NCBI GenBank assembly: GCA_029975215.1
Contig: JARKPO010000071.1
Coordinates: 1-64,000, forward strand
DNA length: 64,000 nt
Direction of reading: 5' to 3'
Origin: Levilinea sp.
GTDB taxonomy: Bacteria > Chloroflexota > Anaerolineae > Anaerolineales > Anaerolineaceae
Position numbers and translations under genes: made by a program. The notes beneath the pieces were generated by a model that was not told the origin of the DNA, did no database searches, and was given only the letters and a program-made list of their open reading frames with translations. This document shows, in pieces, positions 26,982 through 34,762 of this stretch; positions within the stretch are counted from its first letter, which is position 1; each line of letters opens with the position of its first letter.

Positions 26982-27548
26982 GTGTGCCCCATTTCGGAAG
27001 CTGAAATTCAAGAAATTGTCCGTCGGGTGGTCGCCCAGAACATGGGCGCTTCGCCTGCGGCTGCCCCGCAGCCCAGCGCAAAACCGGCGATTGGACGCAG
27101 CGTGGTGGCGATTGGCGCCGACCACGGAGGGGTTGAGCTGAAGGATGTGCTGAAAAAAGACCTGGCTGAGCTGGGTTATGAAGTGATTGACGTGGGCACG
27201 CAAGGCAAAGATGCGGTGGATTACCCCGATTTTGCCGCTGAAGTGGCGCGTCTGGTGAGCACGGGTAAGGCCTGGCGCGGGGTGATGATTGACGGGGCGG
27301 GTATTGGCAGCTGCATGGTGGCCAATAAAGTCCCGGGTGTGCGCGCTGCGATGTGCTATGACGACGCCAGCGCGGTGAATAGCCGCGAGCATAATGACGC
27401 CAATGTGCTTACCCTGGGGGCGGGTTTGATTGGGGTCAACCTGGCCCGGCGCATTTTGAAAGTTTGGTTAGCGACGGATTTTGGCGGCGGACGGCATGCC
27501 GGCCGCGTGAACAAGATCATCGCTGTGGAAAAGCAACACTATAAGTGA
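26982..27548 (+). CDS. rpiB: BMC-associated RpiB/LacAB-family sugar-phosphate isomerase with N-terminal targeting helix
   Basis: A 188-residue protein from GTG 26982 (AGGAAA upstream). Residues 1-20 ([20 protein letters not shown]) form an amphipathic helix joined by an Ala/Pro linker to the enzyme, the layout of a BMC encapsulation peptide. Residues 38-188 are RpiB-like: [49 protein letters not shown]. In the active-site loop, where typical RpiB has CGTGIG, this protein has DGAGIGSC: the catalytic Cys is an Asp (residue 104) and a Cys appears at 111. The family isomerises ribose 5-phosphate and ribulose 5-phosphate or related sugars; the altered loop leaves substrate open. First gene of the operon; deoC follows after 13 bases. 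Confidence 0.88.
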   Translation: MCPISEAEIQEIVRRVVAQNMGASPAAAPQPSAKPAIGRSVVAIGADHGGVELKDVLKKDLAELGYEVIDVGTQGKDAVDYPDFAAEVARLVSTGKAWRGVMIDGAGIGSCMVANKVPGVRAAMCYDDASAVNSREHNDANVLTLGAGLIGVNLARRILKVWLATDFGGGRHAGRVNKIIAVEKQHYK

Positions 27549-27561
27549 GAGGGCTGCCTGG

Positions 27562-28497
27562 ATGAATCCGGATCCGAAAACGATTGAGACCCTGGTTGAA
27601 ATCATCACCCGTGAGGTGCTGGTGGCCATTGCCGAAAGCCAGCAAAAGGGCGGGCTGCCGCAGGGGGCCAGCTGCTGCACGATGGACTGTGCCGAAGGGA
27701 TCTGTGTGCGCACTTGCTTCGACAAAGCCGGGCATGTGGTCAGCGCGGGGGCTGAACGCCTCAGCTCAACCGTGGGCATCATTCCTCAGGATCAAAACCT
27801 GGCAAAAATGATTGACCACACCCTTCTCAAACCCGATGCTACCCCTGACCAGATCGGGCAGCTGTGCTTTGAGGCGCGCAAATACGGCTTTGCCTCGGTG
27901 TGTGTGAACCCTACCTGGGTTAAGCTGTGTGCCGAGCTGCTGCGCGGGACGAGCGTCAAGGTGTGCACGGTGATCGGTTTCCCTTTGGGGGCTACCCCAC
28001 CTGAGGTGAAGGCTTTTGAGACCCAAAACGCCCTGGATCACGGCGCGACAGAAATTGACATGGTGATCAACATCGGCGCGGTCAAAGCCCGCGACTTGGA
28101 GCTGGTGGCCAGGGATATCCGCGGAGTGGTGCAGACCGCCCACGCGCGCGGGGCTTTGGTGAAGGTTATTTTGGAAACCTGCCTGCTGAATGACGAAGAA
28201 AAGGTGCTGGCATCACTGCTTTCCAAAGAAGCGGGGGCCGATTTCGTGAAGACGTCTACGGGTTTCTCCACCGGCGGGGCCACTGTGCATGATGTTGAAT
28301 TGATGCGCAAAGCAGTGGGGCCGAATGTGGGGGTGAAAGCCTCCGGCGGCATTCGCACCACACAGGATGCTGAAGCGATGGTAAAGGCGGGCGCTACTCG
28401 AATTGGGGCCAGCGCCAGTGTGAAAATTGTGCAGGCAGGCGGAGCTGGCGAAGCTGAAAAAACGGCAGCGGCCCCGGCGGCAGGTAAAAGTTATTAG
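27562..28497 (+). CDS. deoC: BMC-associated deoxyribose-phosphate aldolase with targeting helix and Cys-rich segment
   Basis: A 311-residue protein. Residues 5-26 form an amphipathic helix ([19 protein letters not shown]), a probable encapsulation peptide. Residues 37-53 are Cys-rich (C38, C39, C43, C48, C52). From about residue 78 it is class I Deo[37 protein letters not shown], Schiff-base Lys K230 in FVKTSTGF and K259 in VKASGGIRT. DeoC splits 2-deoxyribose 5-phosphate into glyceraldehyde 3-phosphate and acetaldehyde; the acetaldehyde would be used by the aldehyde dehydrogenase two genes on. The normal enzyme is about 220-260 residues, so the N-terminal 75 residues are an addition. The tail is Ala/Pro-rich. 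Confidence 0.93.
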   Translation: MNPDPKTIETLVEIITREVLVAIAESQQKGGLPQGASCCTMDCAEGICVRTCFDKAGHVVSAGAERLSSTVGIIPQDQNLAKMIDHTLLKPDATPDQIGQLCFEARKYGFASVCVNPTWVKLCAELLRGTSVKVCTVIGFPLGATPPEVKAFETQNALDHGATEIDMVINIGAVKARDLELVARDIRGVVQTAHARGALVKVILETCLLNDEEKVLASLLSKEAGADFVKTSTGFSTGGATVHDVELMRKAVGPNVGVKASGGIRTTQDAEAMVKAGATRIGASASVKIVQAGGAGEAEKTAAAPAAGKSY

Positions 28498-28515
28498 AAC
28501 TCTGGAGGCGCAACC

Positions 28516-28806
28516 ATGCTGATTGCCCGCGTGATTGGCACGACGGTATCCACAATTAAAGATGAAAAGCTGCACGGCAAAAAGCTCTTGATTGTGCGGC
28601 AGACGGACGAATTTGGCGAACCGGTGGGGAAACCCTACGTGGCGGTGGACACAGTGGATGCCGGAGTGGGCGACTTGGTGTTGACCTGCGCAGGCTCCAG
28701 CGCCCGTCAGACCACCCAGACCAAAGACACTCCCGTCGACGCGGTGATTATGTCGGTGATTGATTCGCTGGAAGTTGACGGCAAAGTCGTTTTTCGCAAG
28801 TCCTGA
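28516..28806 (+). CDS. BMC-P shell pentamer protein (EutN/CcmL family), copy 1
   Basis: Ninety-six residues with the OB-like fold signature MLIARVIGTTVSTIKDEKLHGKKLLIVR and VAVDTVDAGVGDLVLTCAGSSARQ, then AVIMSVIDSLEV. Such pentamers cap the vertices of microcompartment shells. It is the first of three BMC-P genes here; compared with copies 2 and 3 it best matches the family consensus. Good ribosome site (CTGGAGG). Confidence 0.95.
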   Translation: MLIARVIGTTVSTIKDEKLHGKKLLIVRQTDEFGEPVGKPYVAVDTVDAGVGDLVLTCAGSSARQTTQTKDTPVDAVIMSVIDSLEVDGKVVFRKS

Positions 28807-28816
28807 AGGGTAAATT

Positions 28817-30277
28817 ATGACCCTGGATAAAGACCTGGCATCCATACAAGAAGCGCGGGATTTGGTCAACGCTGCTTTCGACGCCTGGAAAGTGTGGTCG
28901 AAGGCTTCGCAGGAAGATGTGGACCGGGTGTGCGCGGCGATGGCCGAAGCGGGCTTTCATGCCGCTGAACGCCTGGGGCGCATGGCCCACGAAGAAACCG
29001 GCTACGGTGTGGCGGCGCACAAAAAGATCAAGAACGAGTTTGGCTCGCGCGTGGTGTGGGAAAGTATCCGCGATCTGCGTACGGTGGGGGTGGTGCGCAA
29101 CGACCCGGCGCGACGGGTGGTGGAAATTGCCTGGCCGATGGGCGTCATCGCGGCTTTGGTGCCGTCCACCAACCCCACATCCACCGCACTGTATAAGATC
29201 TTAATTGCCGTCAAGGCGCGCAATGCCATCATTTTGGCCCCGCATCCTTCGGCGGCACGCTGCACGCTGGAAGCAACTCAGGTGATGATTCAGGCCGCCG
29301 AGCGCGCGGGCGCACCCCGCGGGCTGATTGGCTGCATGACGCAGATTTCGCTGCAGGGCACGCAGGAATTGATGACCCATAAGCGCACAGCGCTGATTTT
29401 GGCGACCGGCGGCACGCCCATGGTGCGGGCAGCGCATTCCACCGGAAAGCCCGCTTATGGGGTGGGGCCGGGGAATGTGCCTGTGTATGTGGACCGTTCG
29501 GCGGATGTCGAAAAAGCAGCGCGTTACATCACCGCCAGCAAGGCTTTTGACTGTTCCACCATCTGTGCCACAGAGCAGGCAGTGGTGGCTGACCAGCCCA
29601 TCGCGCAGAAACTGGCGCAGCTGATGCAGGCCGAAGGGGCTTACTTTACCGATGAAGCCCAGACCGACCTGCTGCGTAAGGCGTTGTTCCACTCGGACGG
29701 CAGTATGAACACCGCCACGGTGGGCAAGCCTGCCCCATACCTGGCGGCTTATGCAGGCTTCCGCGTGCCGGAGGGCACCCGTGTTTTGGTGACTCGCCTG
29801 AAGAATGTGGGCCGCAGCGAGCCGCTTTCGCACGAAAAGCTGACCACGGTGCTGGGCTGGTATGATGTGAATGGGTGGGAACAGGGCTGCGAAACTTCCA
29901 TTGCCCTGATTGAAACCGGCGGGCGCGGGCATACGCAGATCATCCACGCCACCGACGAACAGGTGATTTTGGCCTTTGGCCTGGAAAAGCCCGTGTTCCG
30001 CATTTTGGTCAACACCATGGGCACCCTGGGCGCGATCGGCTTTACCACCGGTTTGATGCCTGCGCTGACCCTGGGGTCGGGCGGAATTGGCGGCTCGATC
30101 ACCGGCGACAATGTGACCGCCTATCATCTGATGAACATCAAGCGGCTGGCCTACGAAATGGTGACGCCCCCGACAGAGGCTATGCTGCCCGGGGAAAAGC
30201 CCAGCGGCCCCAGCCCGGATGAGTTGGAACAGGCGGTACGACAGGTGTTGAACGAAATATTGGGCAGTAAGGAATAA
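28817..30277 (+). CDS. BMC-associated CoA-acylating aldehyde dehydrogenase
   Basis: A 486-residue enzyme of the PduP/EutE type that oxidises an aldehyde to acyl-CoA with NAD+. Landmarks: VPSTNPTSTALYK, LATGGTPMVRAAHSTGKPAYGVGPGNVPVYVD (nucleotide site) and catalytic C250 in CSTICATEQAVV. The C-terminus (PSGPSPDELEQAVRQVLNEI) is an amphipathic helix after a Pro/Gly linker, a probable encapsulation peptide placed at the C-terminal end. With DeoC upstream, acetaldehyde to acetyl-CoA is the likely reaction. No partner alcohol dehydrogenase is encoded nearby to recycle NADH. Confidence 0.93.
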   Translation: MTLDKDLASIQEARDLVNAAFDAWKVWSKASQEDVDRVCAAMAEAGFHAAERLGRMAHEETGYGVAAHKKIKNEFGSRVVWESIRDLRTVGVVRNDPARRVVEIAWPMGVIAALVPSTNPTSTALYKILIAVKARNAIILAPHPSAARCTLEATQVMIQAAERAGAPRGLIGCMTQISLQGTQELMTHKRTALILATGGTPMVRAAHSTGKPAYGVGPGNVPVYVDRSADVEKAARYITASKAFDCSTICATEQAVVADQPIAQKLAQLMQAEGAYFTDEAQTDLLRKALFHSDGSMNTATVGKPAPYLAAYAGFRVPEGTRVLVTRLKNVGRSEPLSHEKLTTVLGWYDVNGWEQGCETSIALIETGGRGHTQIIHATDEQVILAFGLEKPVFRILVNTMGTLGAIGFTTGLMPALTLGSGGIGGSITGDNVTAYHLMNIKRLAYEMVTPPTEAMLPGEKPSGPSPDELEQAVRQVLNEILGSKE

Positions 30278-30327
30278 AACGATCTTCAACCAGAAGTCAG
30301 GACATTTGAAAAGGAAAGGAAAACAAA

Positions 30328-30654
30328 ATGGCTCAGGATACTTCGTTGATTGCTTTAGGAATGGTCGAGACCCGCGGTTTGGTGGGCGCGATCGAGGCTG
30401 CAGATGCGATGGTGAAGGCGGCCAATGTGGTGCTGATCGGCTCGGAATATGTGGGCGGCGGTTTTGTGACCGTGATGGTGCGCGGGGATGTGGGCGCGGT
30501 GAAAGCGGCCACGGATGCGGGCGCTGCGGCGGCCAAGCGCGTGGGCGAGCTGGTTTCGGTGCATGTCATCCCCCGGCCTCACCAGGACGTGGAAATGATT
30601 CTGCCGCAGAACTCCAAGGGAGCCATCGGCGGACGCGGCACTGAGAAGAAATAA
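30328..30654 (+). CDS. BMC-H shell hexamer protein
   Basis: A 108-residue BMC-domain protein: [20 protein letters not shown], then the pore region [20 protein letters not shown] and [26 protein letters not shown]. It is the only BMC-H gene in the locus, so it should form the bulk of the shell facets. The pore loop reads YVGGGF where PduA-type proteins have a G-S-G type motif. It starts 50 bases after the dehydrogenase, with AAGGAAAGG upstream. Confidence 0.96.
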   Translation: MAQDTSLIALGMVETRGLVGAIEAADAMVKAANVVLIGSEYVGGGFVTVMVRGDVGAVKAATDAGAAAAKRVGELVSVHVIPRPHQDVEMILPQNSKGAIGGRGTEKK

Positions 30655-30666
30655 GCGGCAGCGCGT

Positions 30667-31542
30667 GTGAGCGCCATGAATGTGACGCCGGTGGATACCG
30701 GTCTGAGCCTGGAAGCCTACCTGGCCCAGGCGGAGACCGTCATCCTGCACCGCAGCCTCTCGGAAAGCGCCCCTCCATTAGACCTGGACGGGGGGCGGCG
30801 CTTGAAGGTGGGTGTGGACCTGGGGACGGCTTACCTGGTTTTGGTGGTGCTGGACGAAGACGGTACCCCCCTGGCCGGGGAGTGGCAGTTTGCCCAGGTG
30901 GTGCGCGACGGCCTGGTGGTGGATTTTATCGGCGCCGTCGACCTGCTGCGCGGGATGAAAGCTCGCGTGGAGCGGCGCCTGGGGCGGGAATTGACCCACG
31001 CCGCCACGGGTTACCCGCCGGGGGTTCCCGCCGCTGAGGTGCGTGCCACGGGGCACGTGCTGGAATCTGCTGGCCTGGAATGCACCGGCCTGGTGGACGA
31101 ACCCAGCGCTGCTAACAACGTGCTGAAGCTGCGCCGCGGGGCCATCGTGGATGTAGGCGGCGGCACCACCGGTGTGGCGGTGATTGAAGACGGCCAGGTG
31201 GTGTACACGGCCGACGAGGCCACAGGCGGCACGCATTTTTCGCTGGTGATCGCTGGATCGCTGAACATTCCCTTTGAGGAAGCCGAGGCGTTAAAGGTCC
31301 AGCCCAGCCAGCACGCGCGTTTGTTCCCGCTGGTGCGGCCGGTGATGGAAAAAGTGGCCAATATCACTGCTCGCCACATTCAGGGCCGGGCGGTGGAGCA
31401 GATCACCCTGGTGGGCGGCAGCAGTGCCTTCCAGGGCATGGCGCGGGTGGTGGAGCAGTATACCGGCGTGCCCACCACCATCCCCAGCCATCCGGTGTTT
31501 GTAACCCCCCTGGGAATGGCCTGGCACGATCCGGCAGCCTGA
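30667..31542 (+). CDS. eutJ: EutJ-family Hsp70-like ATPase
   Basis: A 291-residue actin/Hsp70-fold protein. Phosphate loops are LKVGVDLGTAYLVLVVLDEDG and AIVDVGGGTTGVAVIEDG, and the adenosine site is ITLVGGSSAFQGM. EutJ occurs in ethanolamine microcompartment operons as a presumed chaperone or reactivase; its job there is not established. GTG 30667 or ATG 30676 could be the start. Its presence here without ethanolamine enzymes suggests a role tied to the shell or cargo in general. Confidence 0.85.
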   Translation: MSAMNVTPVDTGLSLEAYLAQAETVILHRSLSESAPPLDLDGGRRLKVGVDLGTAYLVLVVLDEDGTPLAGEWQFAQVVRDGLVVDFIGAVDLLRGMKARVERRLGRELTHAATGYPPGVPAAEVRATGHVLESAGLECTGLVDEPSAANNVLKLRRGAIVDVGGGTTGVAVIEDGQVVYTADEATGGTHFSLVIAGSLNIPFEEAEALKVQPSQHARLFPLVRPVMEKVANITARHIQGRAVEQITLVGGSSAFQGMARVVEQYTGVPTTIPSHPVFVTPLGMAWHDPAA

Positions 31543-31571
31543 CCGCAAGAGAACGTGAAGGAGAAAACGAT

Positions 31572-32201
31572 ATGGGTGATTCCTTTCAACTGCGATGTTA
31601 TTGTTTCTTAGACCGTATGCAGGCGCAGTACGCCGCCTTTGTGGGCACGGTGACGCAGGGCGACCTGCCCACCGAGGGTATGGCTGCTTTGTATGTAGAG
31701 ATGGCACCAGGGAATGAAGTCTTTCGCGTGGTGGATATCGCCGTGAAGGCGACTGAAGCGAAACCGGGCGCGCAGATTGTGGAACGCGAATTTGGTATGT
31801 TCGAAGTGCATTCTCACAACCAGGCGGCGGTCTTGGAAGCGGGCGATGTGGTGCTTTCGCGCCTGGGCTTGCGGGCTGAAGACCGTATCCGCCCTCAGGT
31901 GGTTTCCACCCAGGTGATCACGCGCATTGACCCGTACCAATCGCAGCTTTTGAACCGCTTCCGGCGCGGGAGTATGTTGGTGCCAGGCGAGACCATGCTG
32001 GTGTTGGAATGCGCCCCCGCGGCGTACATTAATTACGCCTGCAACGAAGCCGAGAAGAAAGCCAGCATCAAGATCGTGCATGTTTCTTCTGTGGGCCGCT
32101 TCGGGCGCATGTGGCTGTCGGGCAGCGAAGCCGAAATCGTGACCGCTCGCGATGCGGCCATTCGCGCGTTAGAGAGTCTGGAAGGCCGCGAAGGCGCATA
32201 A
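31572..32201 (+). CDS. BMC-T shell trimer protein, double-disc type
   Basis: A 209-residue protein with two fused, permuted BMC domains. Domain 1 holds LRCYCFLDRMQAQYAAFVGT, VVDIAVKATEAKPGAQIVER and FGMFEVHSHNQAAVLEAG. Domain 2 holds RIDPYQSQLLNRFRRGSMLVPGETML and NEAEKKASIKIVHVSSVGRFGRMWLSG. The pattern is that of CsoS1D/HO-type BMC-T proteins that stack as double discs and have large gated pores, suited to bulky substrates or cofactors such as sugar phosphates, CoA or NAD. It is the only BMC-T gene in the operon. Confidence 0.9.
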   Translation: MGDSFQLRCYCFLDRMQAQYAAFVGTVTQGDLPTEGMAALYVEMAPGNEVFRVVDIAVKATEAKPGAQIVEREFGMFEVHSHNQAAVLEAGDVVLSRLGLRAEDRIRPQVVSTQVITRIDPYQSQLLNRFRRGSMLVPGETMLVLECAPAAYINYACNEAEKKASIKIVHVSSVGRFGRMWLSGSEAEIVTARDAAIRALESLEGREGA

Positions 32202-32222
32202 GGCTGGGCAGGAGGGCAGAAG

Positions 32223-32663
32223 ATGCCGAAAGAATTTTACACAGAAGTGGATATTGAGAACCTGGCCAAGCGCGGGGTGATGTCGCTGGAGGTGACGGAA
32301 GATGTGGTGCTCACCGAGCTGGCGTATGAAAAAGCTCGCCGCCTGGGGGTGCAGCTGATCCAGAAGGTGGACACCCCCCCCAGCGCCCCCATTCGCCCCT
32401 ACCTTTCCAAAGGCAAGGCCCCGGCCAGCGGCAGCGCCCCCAGCGGGACACCCGCGCCGCGCATGACCGCACCGCCCGATTTCAGCGATTTGTACCGCAC
32501 CCCGGCGGGGCTGCCCTCGGTGACGGCGGGAGCCAAGGTGAACCCGGAAGAACTGCGCCAGCGCATTCGCAGCGCGGTGACGGCGCGCCTGGGCGGGCAG
32601 GTGGATGCGGCCCTGTTGGATGCCATCATCAACCGCGTGCTGAAAAGCACGGGCATCGCGTAG
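32223..32663 (+). CDS. Unassigned BMC-operon protein with EutQ/EutT-like head, Pro-rich linker and helical tail
   Basis: A 146-residue protein. Residues 1-45 (KEFYTEVDIENLAKRGVMSL, then EDVVLTELAYEKARRLGVQL) recall the short N-terminal module found ahead of some microcompartment proteins such as EutQ and EutT. Residues 50-105 are a flexible Pro/Ala/Ser linker. Residues 108-144 (PEELRQRIRSAVTARLGGQV, DAALLDAIINRVLK) form two short amphipathic helices like encapsulation peptides. No catalytic motif is seen. It is co-operonic between the BMC-T and BMC-P genes, so a scaffold or adaptor linking cargo to shell is a reasonable hypothesis. Confidence 0.75.
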   Translation: MPKEFYTEVDIENLAKRGVMSLEVTEDVVLTELAYEKARRLGVQLIQKVDTPPSAPIRPYLSKGKAPASGSAPSGTPAPRMTAPPDFSDLYRTPAGLPSVTAGAKVNPEELRQRIRSAVTARLGGQVDAALLDAIINRVLKSTGIA

Positions 32664-32669
32664 GCCGCC

Positions 32670-32990
32670 ATGTTATTCGGACGCGTCAAGGGCACGGCCA
32701 TTTGCACCATGAAATACCCCGGCACCGAGGGGTTGAAACTGCTGGTTGTTCAGCCGCTGGATAAGCACCTGAAACCGCTGGGCGCGCTGCAGGTGGCGGT
32801 GGATGTGGTGCAGGCCGGGCCGGAGGATTTGTGTGTGATGGTGCGTTCGCGCGAGGCTTCTCTGGCTATGCCGGAGGTCAAGTTTGTGCCGGTGGACCTG
32901 GCCCTGGTGGGCATTGTGGATGAGCTGAACGTGCGCCCGGACGGCGAGATTGACGTGCGGGTACGGGCGGGTTGGAACCCGCTGACATGA
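32670..32990 (+). CDS. BMC-P shell pentamer protein, copy 2
   Basis: A 106-residue EutN/CcmL-family protein: MLFGRVKGTAICTMKYPGTEGLKLLVVQ, VAVDVVQAGPEDLCVMV, ALVGIVDELNV. It is the most divergent copy: the usual glycine-rich segment after the conserved acidic strand is replaced by SREASLAMPEVKF. It begins 7 bases after the linker protein stops. Divergent vertex proteins may close different vertices or bind different cargo. Confidence 0.9.
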   Translation: MLFGRVKGTAICTMKYPGTEGLKLLVVQPLDKHLKPLGALQVAVDVVQAGPEDLCVMVRSREASLAMPEVKFVPVDLALVGIVDELNVRPDGEIDVRVRAGWNPLT

Positions 32991-33000
32991 GAGAGGCGCG

Positions 33001-33294
33001 ATGATCCTGGCCAAAGTTGTCGGTACAGTGGTGACCACCATCAGCCATGCGGATTACAAGAACCGGCGGCTGCTGGTGGTGCAGCCTTTGGCGTATGGGG
33101 GCGAAGAACCCGAAGGCGATTTCATTGCGTTGGACGCCTCGCAGGCCGGGATTGGCGATACAGTGCTGATTAACCGCGAAGGCAACGGGGCGCGGCAGGT
33201 GCTGAAAAACCCGGATGCCTGTGTGATGTCGGTGATTGTTGGTATTGTGGATTCGGTATTTTTGAGTGATGAATTTGTGCCGCGGCAGGAGTAA
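33001..33294 (+). CDS. BMC-P shell pentamer protein, copy 3
   Basis: A 97-residue EutN/CcmL-family protein: MILAKVVGTVVTTISHADYKNRRLLVVQP, ALDASQAGIGDTVLINREGNGARQVL, MSVIVGIVDSVFL. It starts 11 bases after copy 2. Three distinct BMC-P genes with a single BMC-H and BMC-T match the gene content of several non-carboxysome loci. Confidence 0.94.
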   Translation: MILAKVVGTVVTTISHADYKNRRLLVVQPLAYGGEEPEGDFIALDASQAGIGDTVLINREGNGARQVLKNPDACVMSVIVGIVDSVFLSDEFVPRQE

Positions 33295-33345
33295 AACAGC
33301 CGCACACCCACAGCAGAGGCTTCTGCGTTCAGCAAGGTGGTAATC

Positions 33346-34122
33346 ATGGTCAATTTCACCGGATCCGCCGAGATCAACCGCGACACCCCCATCCCCCTGT
33401 ATTATCAGGTGGCGCAGATTTTACGCAAAGAGATTGAAACGGGCAAATATCAGCCCGGCGATTATATCCCCACCGAATTGGAATTGCAGAAACGCTTTAA
33501 CGTCAGCCGGGCCACCATCCGGCAGGCGATTGCTGATATGGTGTATGCGGGTTTGCTAGAGCGGCGGCGCTCGAAGGGCACCACCGTGTCCACGCGCCAG
33601 TTCGAATCCACCCTGCACGGGTTGAACAGCTTCACGGGCGAAATCATGTCCAGCCATTTGACCCTGCGCACGAAGATTTTGGAGTTTAAGCAAATCGCCG
33701 CGCCGGAAGCCGCGCAGATGGGCTTGGAATTGTCAGCGGGGGAGATGGTGGCAATGATGGAACGCATCCGCTATGTGGACGACCAGCCGATGGTGCTGGA
33801 AAAATGGTATGCGCCTATGAAATATTTTCCGGGCCTGGATCGGAGCATGTTTCAGGAAACCGGTTTGGAGCAGTCCACCTATTATGTGCTGGTCAAGCAC
33901 TTTGGCATGACGGTCACACGGGCCGAAGATACCATCATCCCCGTGGCGATTGAGCCGCGCGAGGCCAGGCTGCTCAACGTGGCTTCGGGCACGCCGGTGC
34001 TGCTGCGCACGCGCATTTCGTTCAACGCCGAGGGGCGGCCTGTGAATCTGGCGATTGGACAGTATTTGGTGCGGCTGCGCTTTATTTTGGAAGGCAACCG
34101 CACGTATTCCAGCGGGCATTAA
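33346..34122 (+). CDS. GntR-family regulator with UTRA domain
   Basis: A 258-residue transcription factor. Residues about 12-80 are the winged helix (PIPLYYQVAQILRKEIETG, YIPTELELQKRFNVSRATIR, LLERRRSKGTTVS); residues about 95-240 are a UTRA ligand-binding domain (MVAMMERIRYVDDQPMVLEKWY, GTPVLLRTRISFNAEGRPV). UTRA regulators often sense sugar phosphates or amino sugars. Start chosen at ATG 33346 with AAGGTGG upstream; ATG 33337 is in frame. Closing gene of the operon, so it probably autoregulates it through the palindrome at 26833. Confidence 0.93.
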   Translation: MVNFTGSAEINRDTPIPLYYQVAQILRKEIETGKYQPGDYIPTELELQKRFNVSRATIRQAIADMVYAGLLERRRSKGTTVSTRQFESTLHGLNSFTGEIMSSHLTLRTKILEFKQIAAPEAAQMGLELSAGEMVAMMERIRYVDDQPMVLEKWYAPMKYFPGLDRSMFQETGLEQSTYYVLVKHFGMTVTRAEDTIIPVAIEPREARLLNVASGTPVLLRTRISFNAEGRPVNLAIGQYLVRLRFILEGNRTYSSGH

Positions 34123-34156
34123 ACCGCAATTTAGCCGAATAACGCCCACGCCGCGC

Positions 34157-34600
34157 TCACCCCGCGGCATGTTTGATCATCCACTTTTCCGGCTTGTCCA
34201 GAGGGGCAAAGCCGCCGTAGCGTTCGTAGAGGCCGTGGGCGTCGCTGGTGGCCAGGAGGAAATTCTTCACGTTCAGCGCGGGGTGAGCTGTGACGGCGCG
34301 GATGAGATGCTTACCCAACTGCTGCCCGCGGGCCTGCGGCAGCACGAACACGTCGCACAGCCAGGCGAAGGTGCAGTAATCACTGACCACGCGGGCATAG
34401 GCCAAAAGCTGGCCCTGGCGGTAGAGGCCAAAGTTGAGCGAATTTTCGATGGCGGCGCGCATGGTTTCGGGGGAACGTCCCTGGGCCCAGTAGGATTCCT
34501 GGCTGAGGAAGCCAAGAATGGTCTCGAAGGGCAGGAGGGCAGGGTCGGTACTGATGAGCAGATCTTCAATTTTGACTTCGTACAGGGGTGGATGCTGCAT
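34157..34600 (-). CDS. GNAT-family N-acetyltransferase
   Basis: A 147-residue protein. The acetyl-CoA site is visible as WLCDVFVLPQARGQQLGKHLIRAV (Q/R-x-x-G-x-G/A type motif A), and the C-terminus HGLYERYGGFAPLDKPEKWM matches small cytosolic GNATs. Substrate unknown. The start ATG 34600 follows GAGGAAACC. It is convergent with the microcompartment operon, 34 bases from the regulator's stop. Confidence 0.85.
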   Translation of the reverse strand: MQHPPLYEVKIEDLLISTDPALLPFETILGFLSQESYWAQGRSPETMRAAIENSLNFGLYRQGQLLAYARVVSDYCTFAWLCDVFVLPQARGQQLGKHLIRAVTAHPALNVKNFLLATSDAHGLYERYGGFAPLDKPEKWMIKHAAG

Positions 34601-34762
34601 GGTTTCCTCGCTTGGGTTCTGGGGGTCTGCCAGGGCGGTATCAAACAAACTCGCTGTGATTATACGGTTGAATGCGACGAAAAAGCCCTGGTCAACGGGT
34701 GGGTTTTTTCACAAAGCTCTGTATAATGAAATCAGGATCCGATCAGTCACGGGAGGGGTAAG

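Noticed and set aside
26982..34122. Carboxysome or ethanolamine/propanediol microcompartment
   Set aside because: No RuBisCO, carbonic anhydrase, EutBC or diol dehydratase genes; the cargo is RpiB and DeoC with an aldehyde dehydrogenase.
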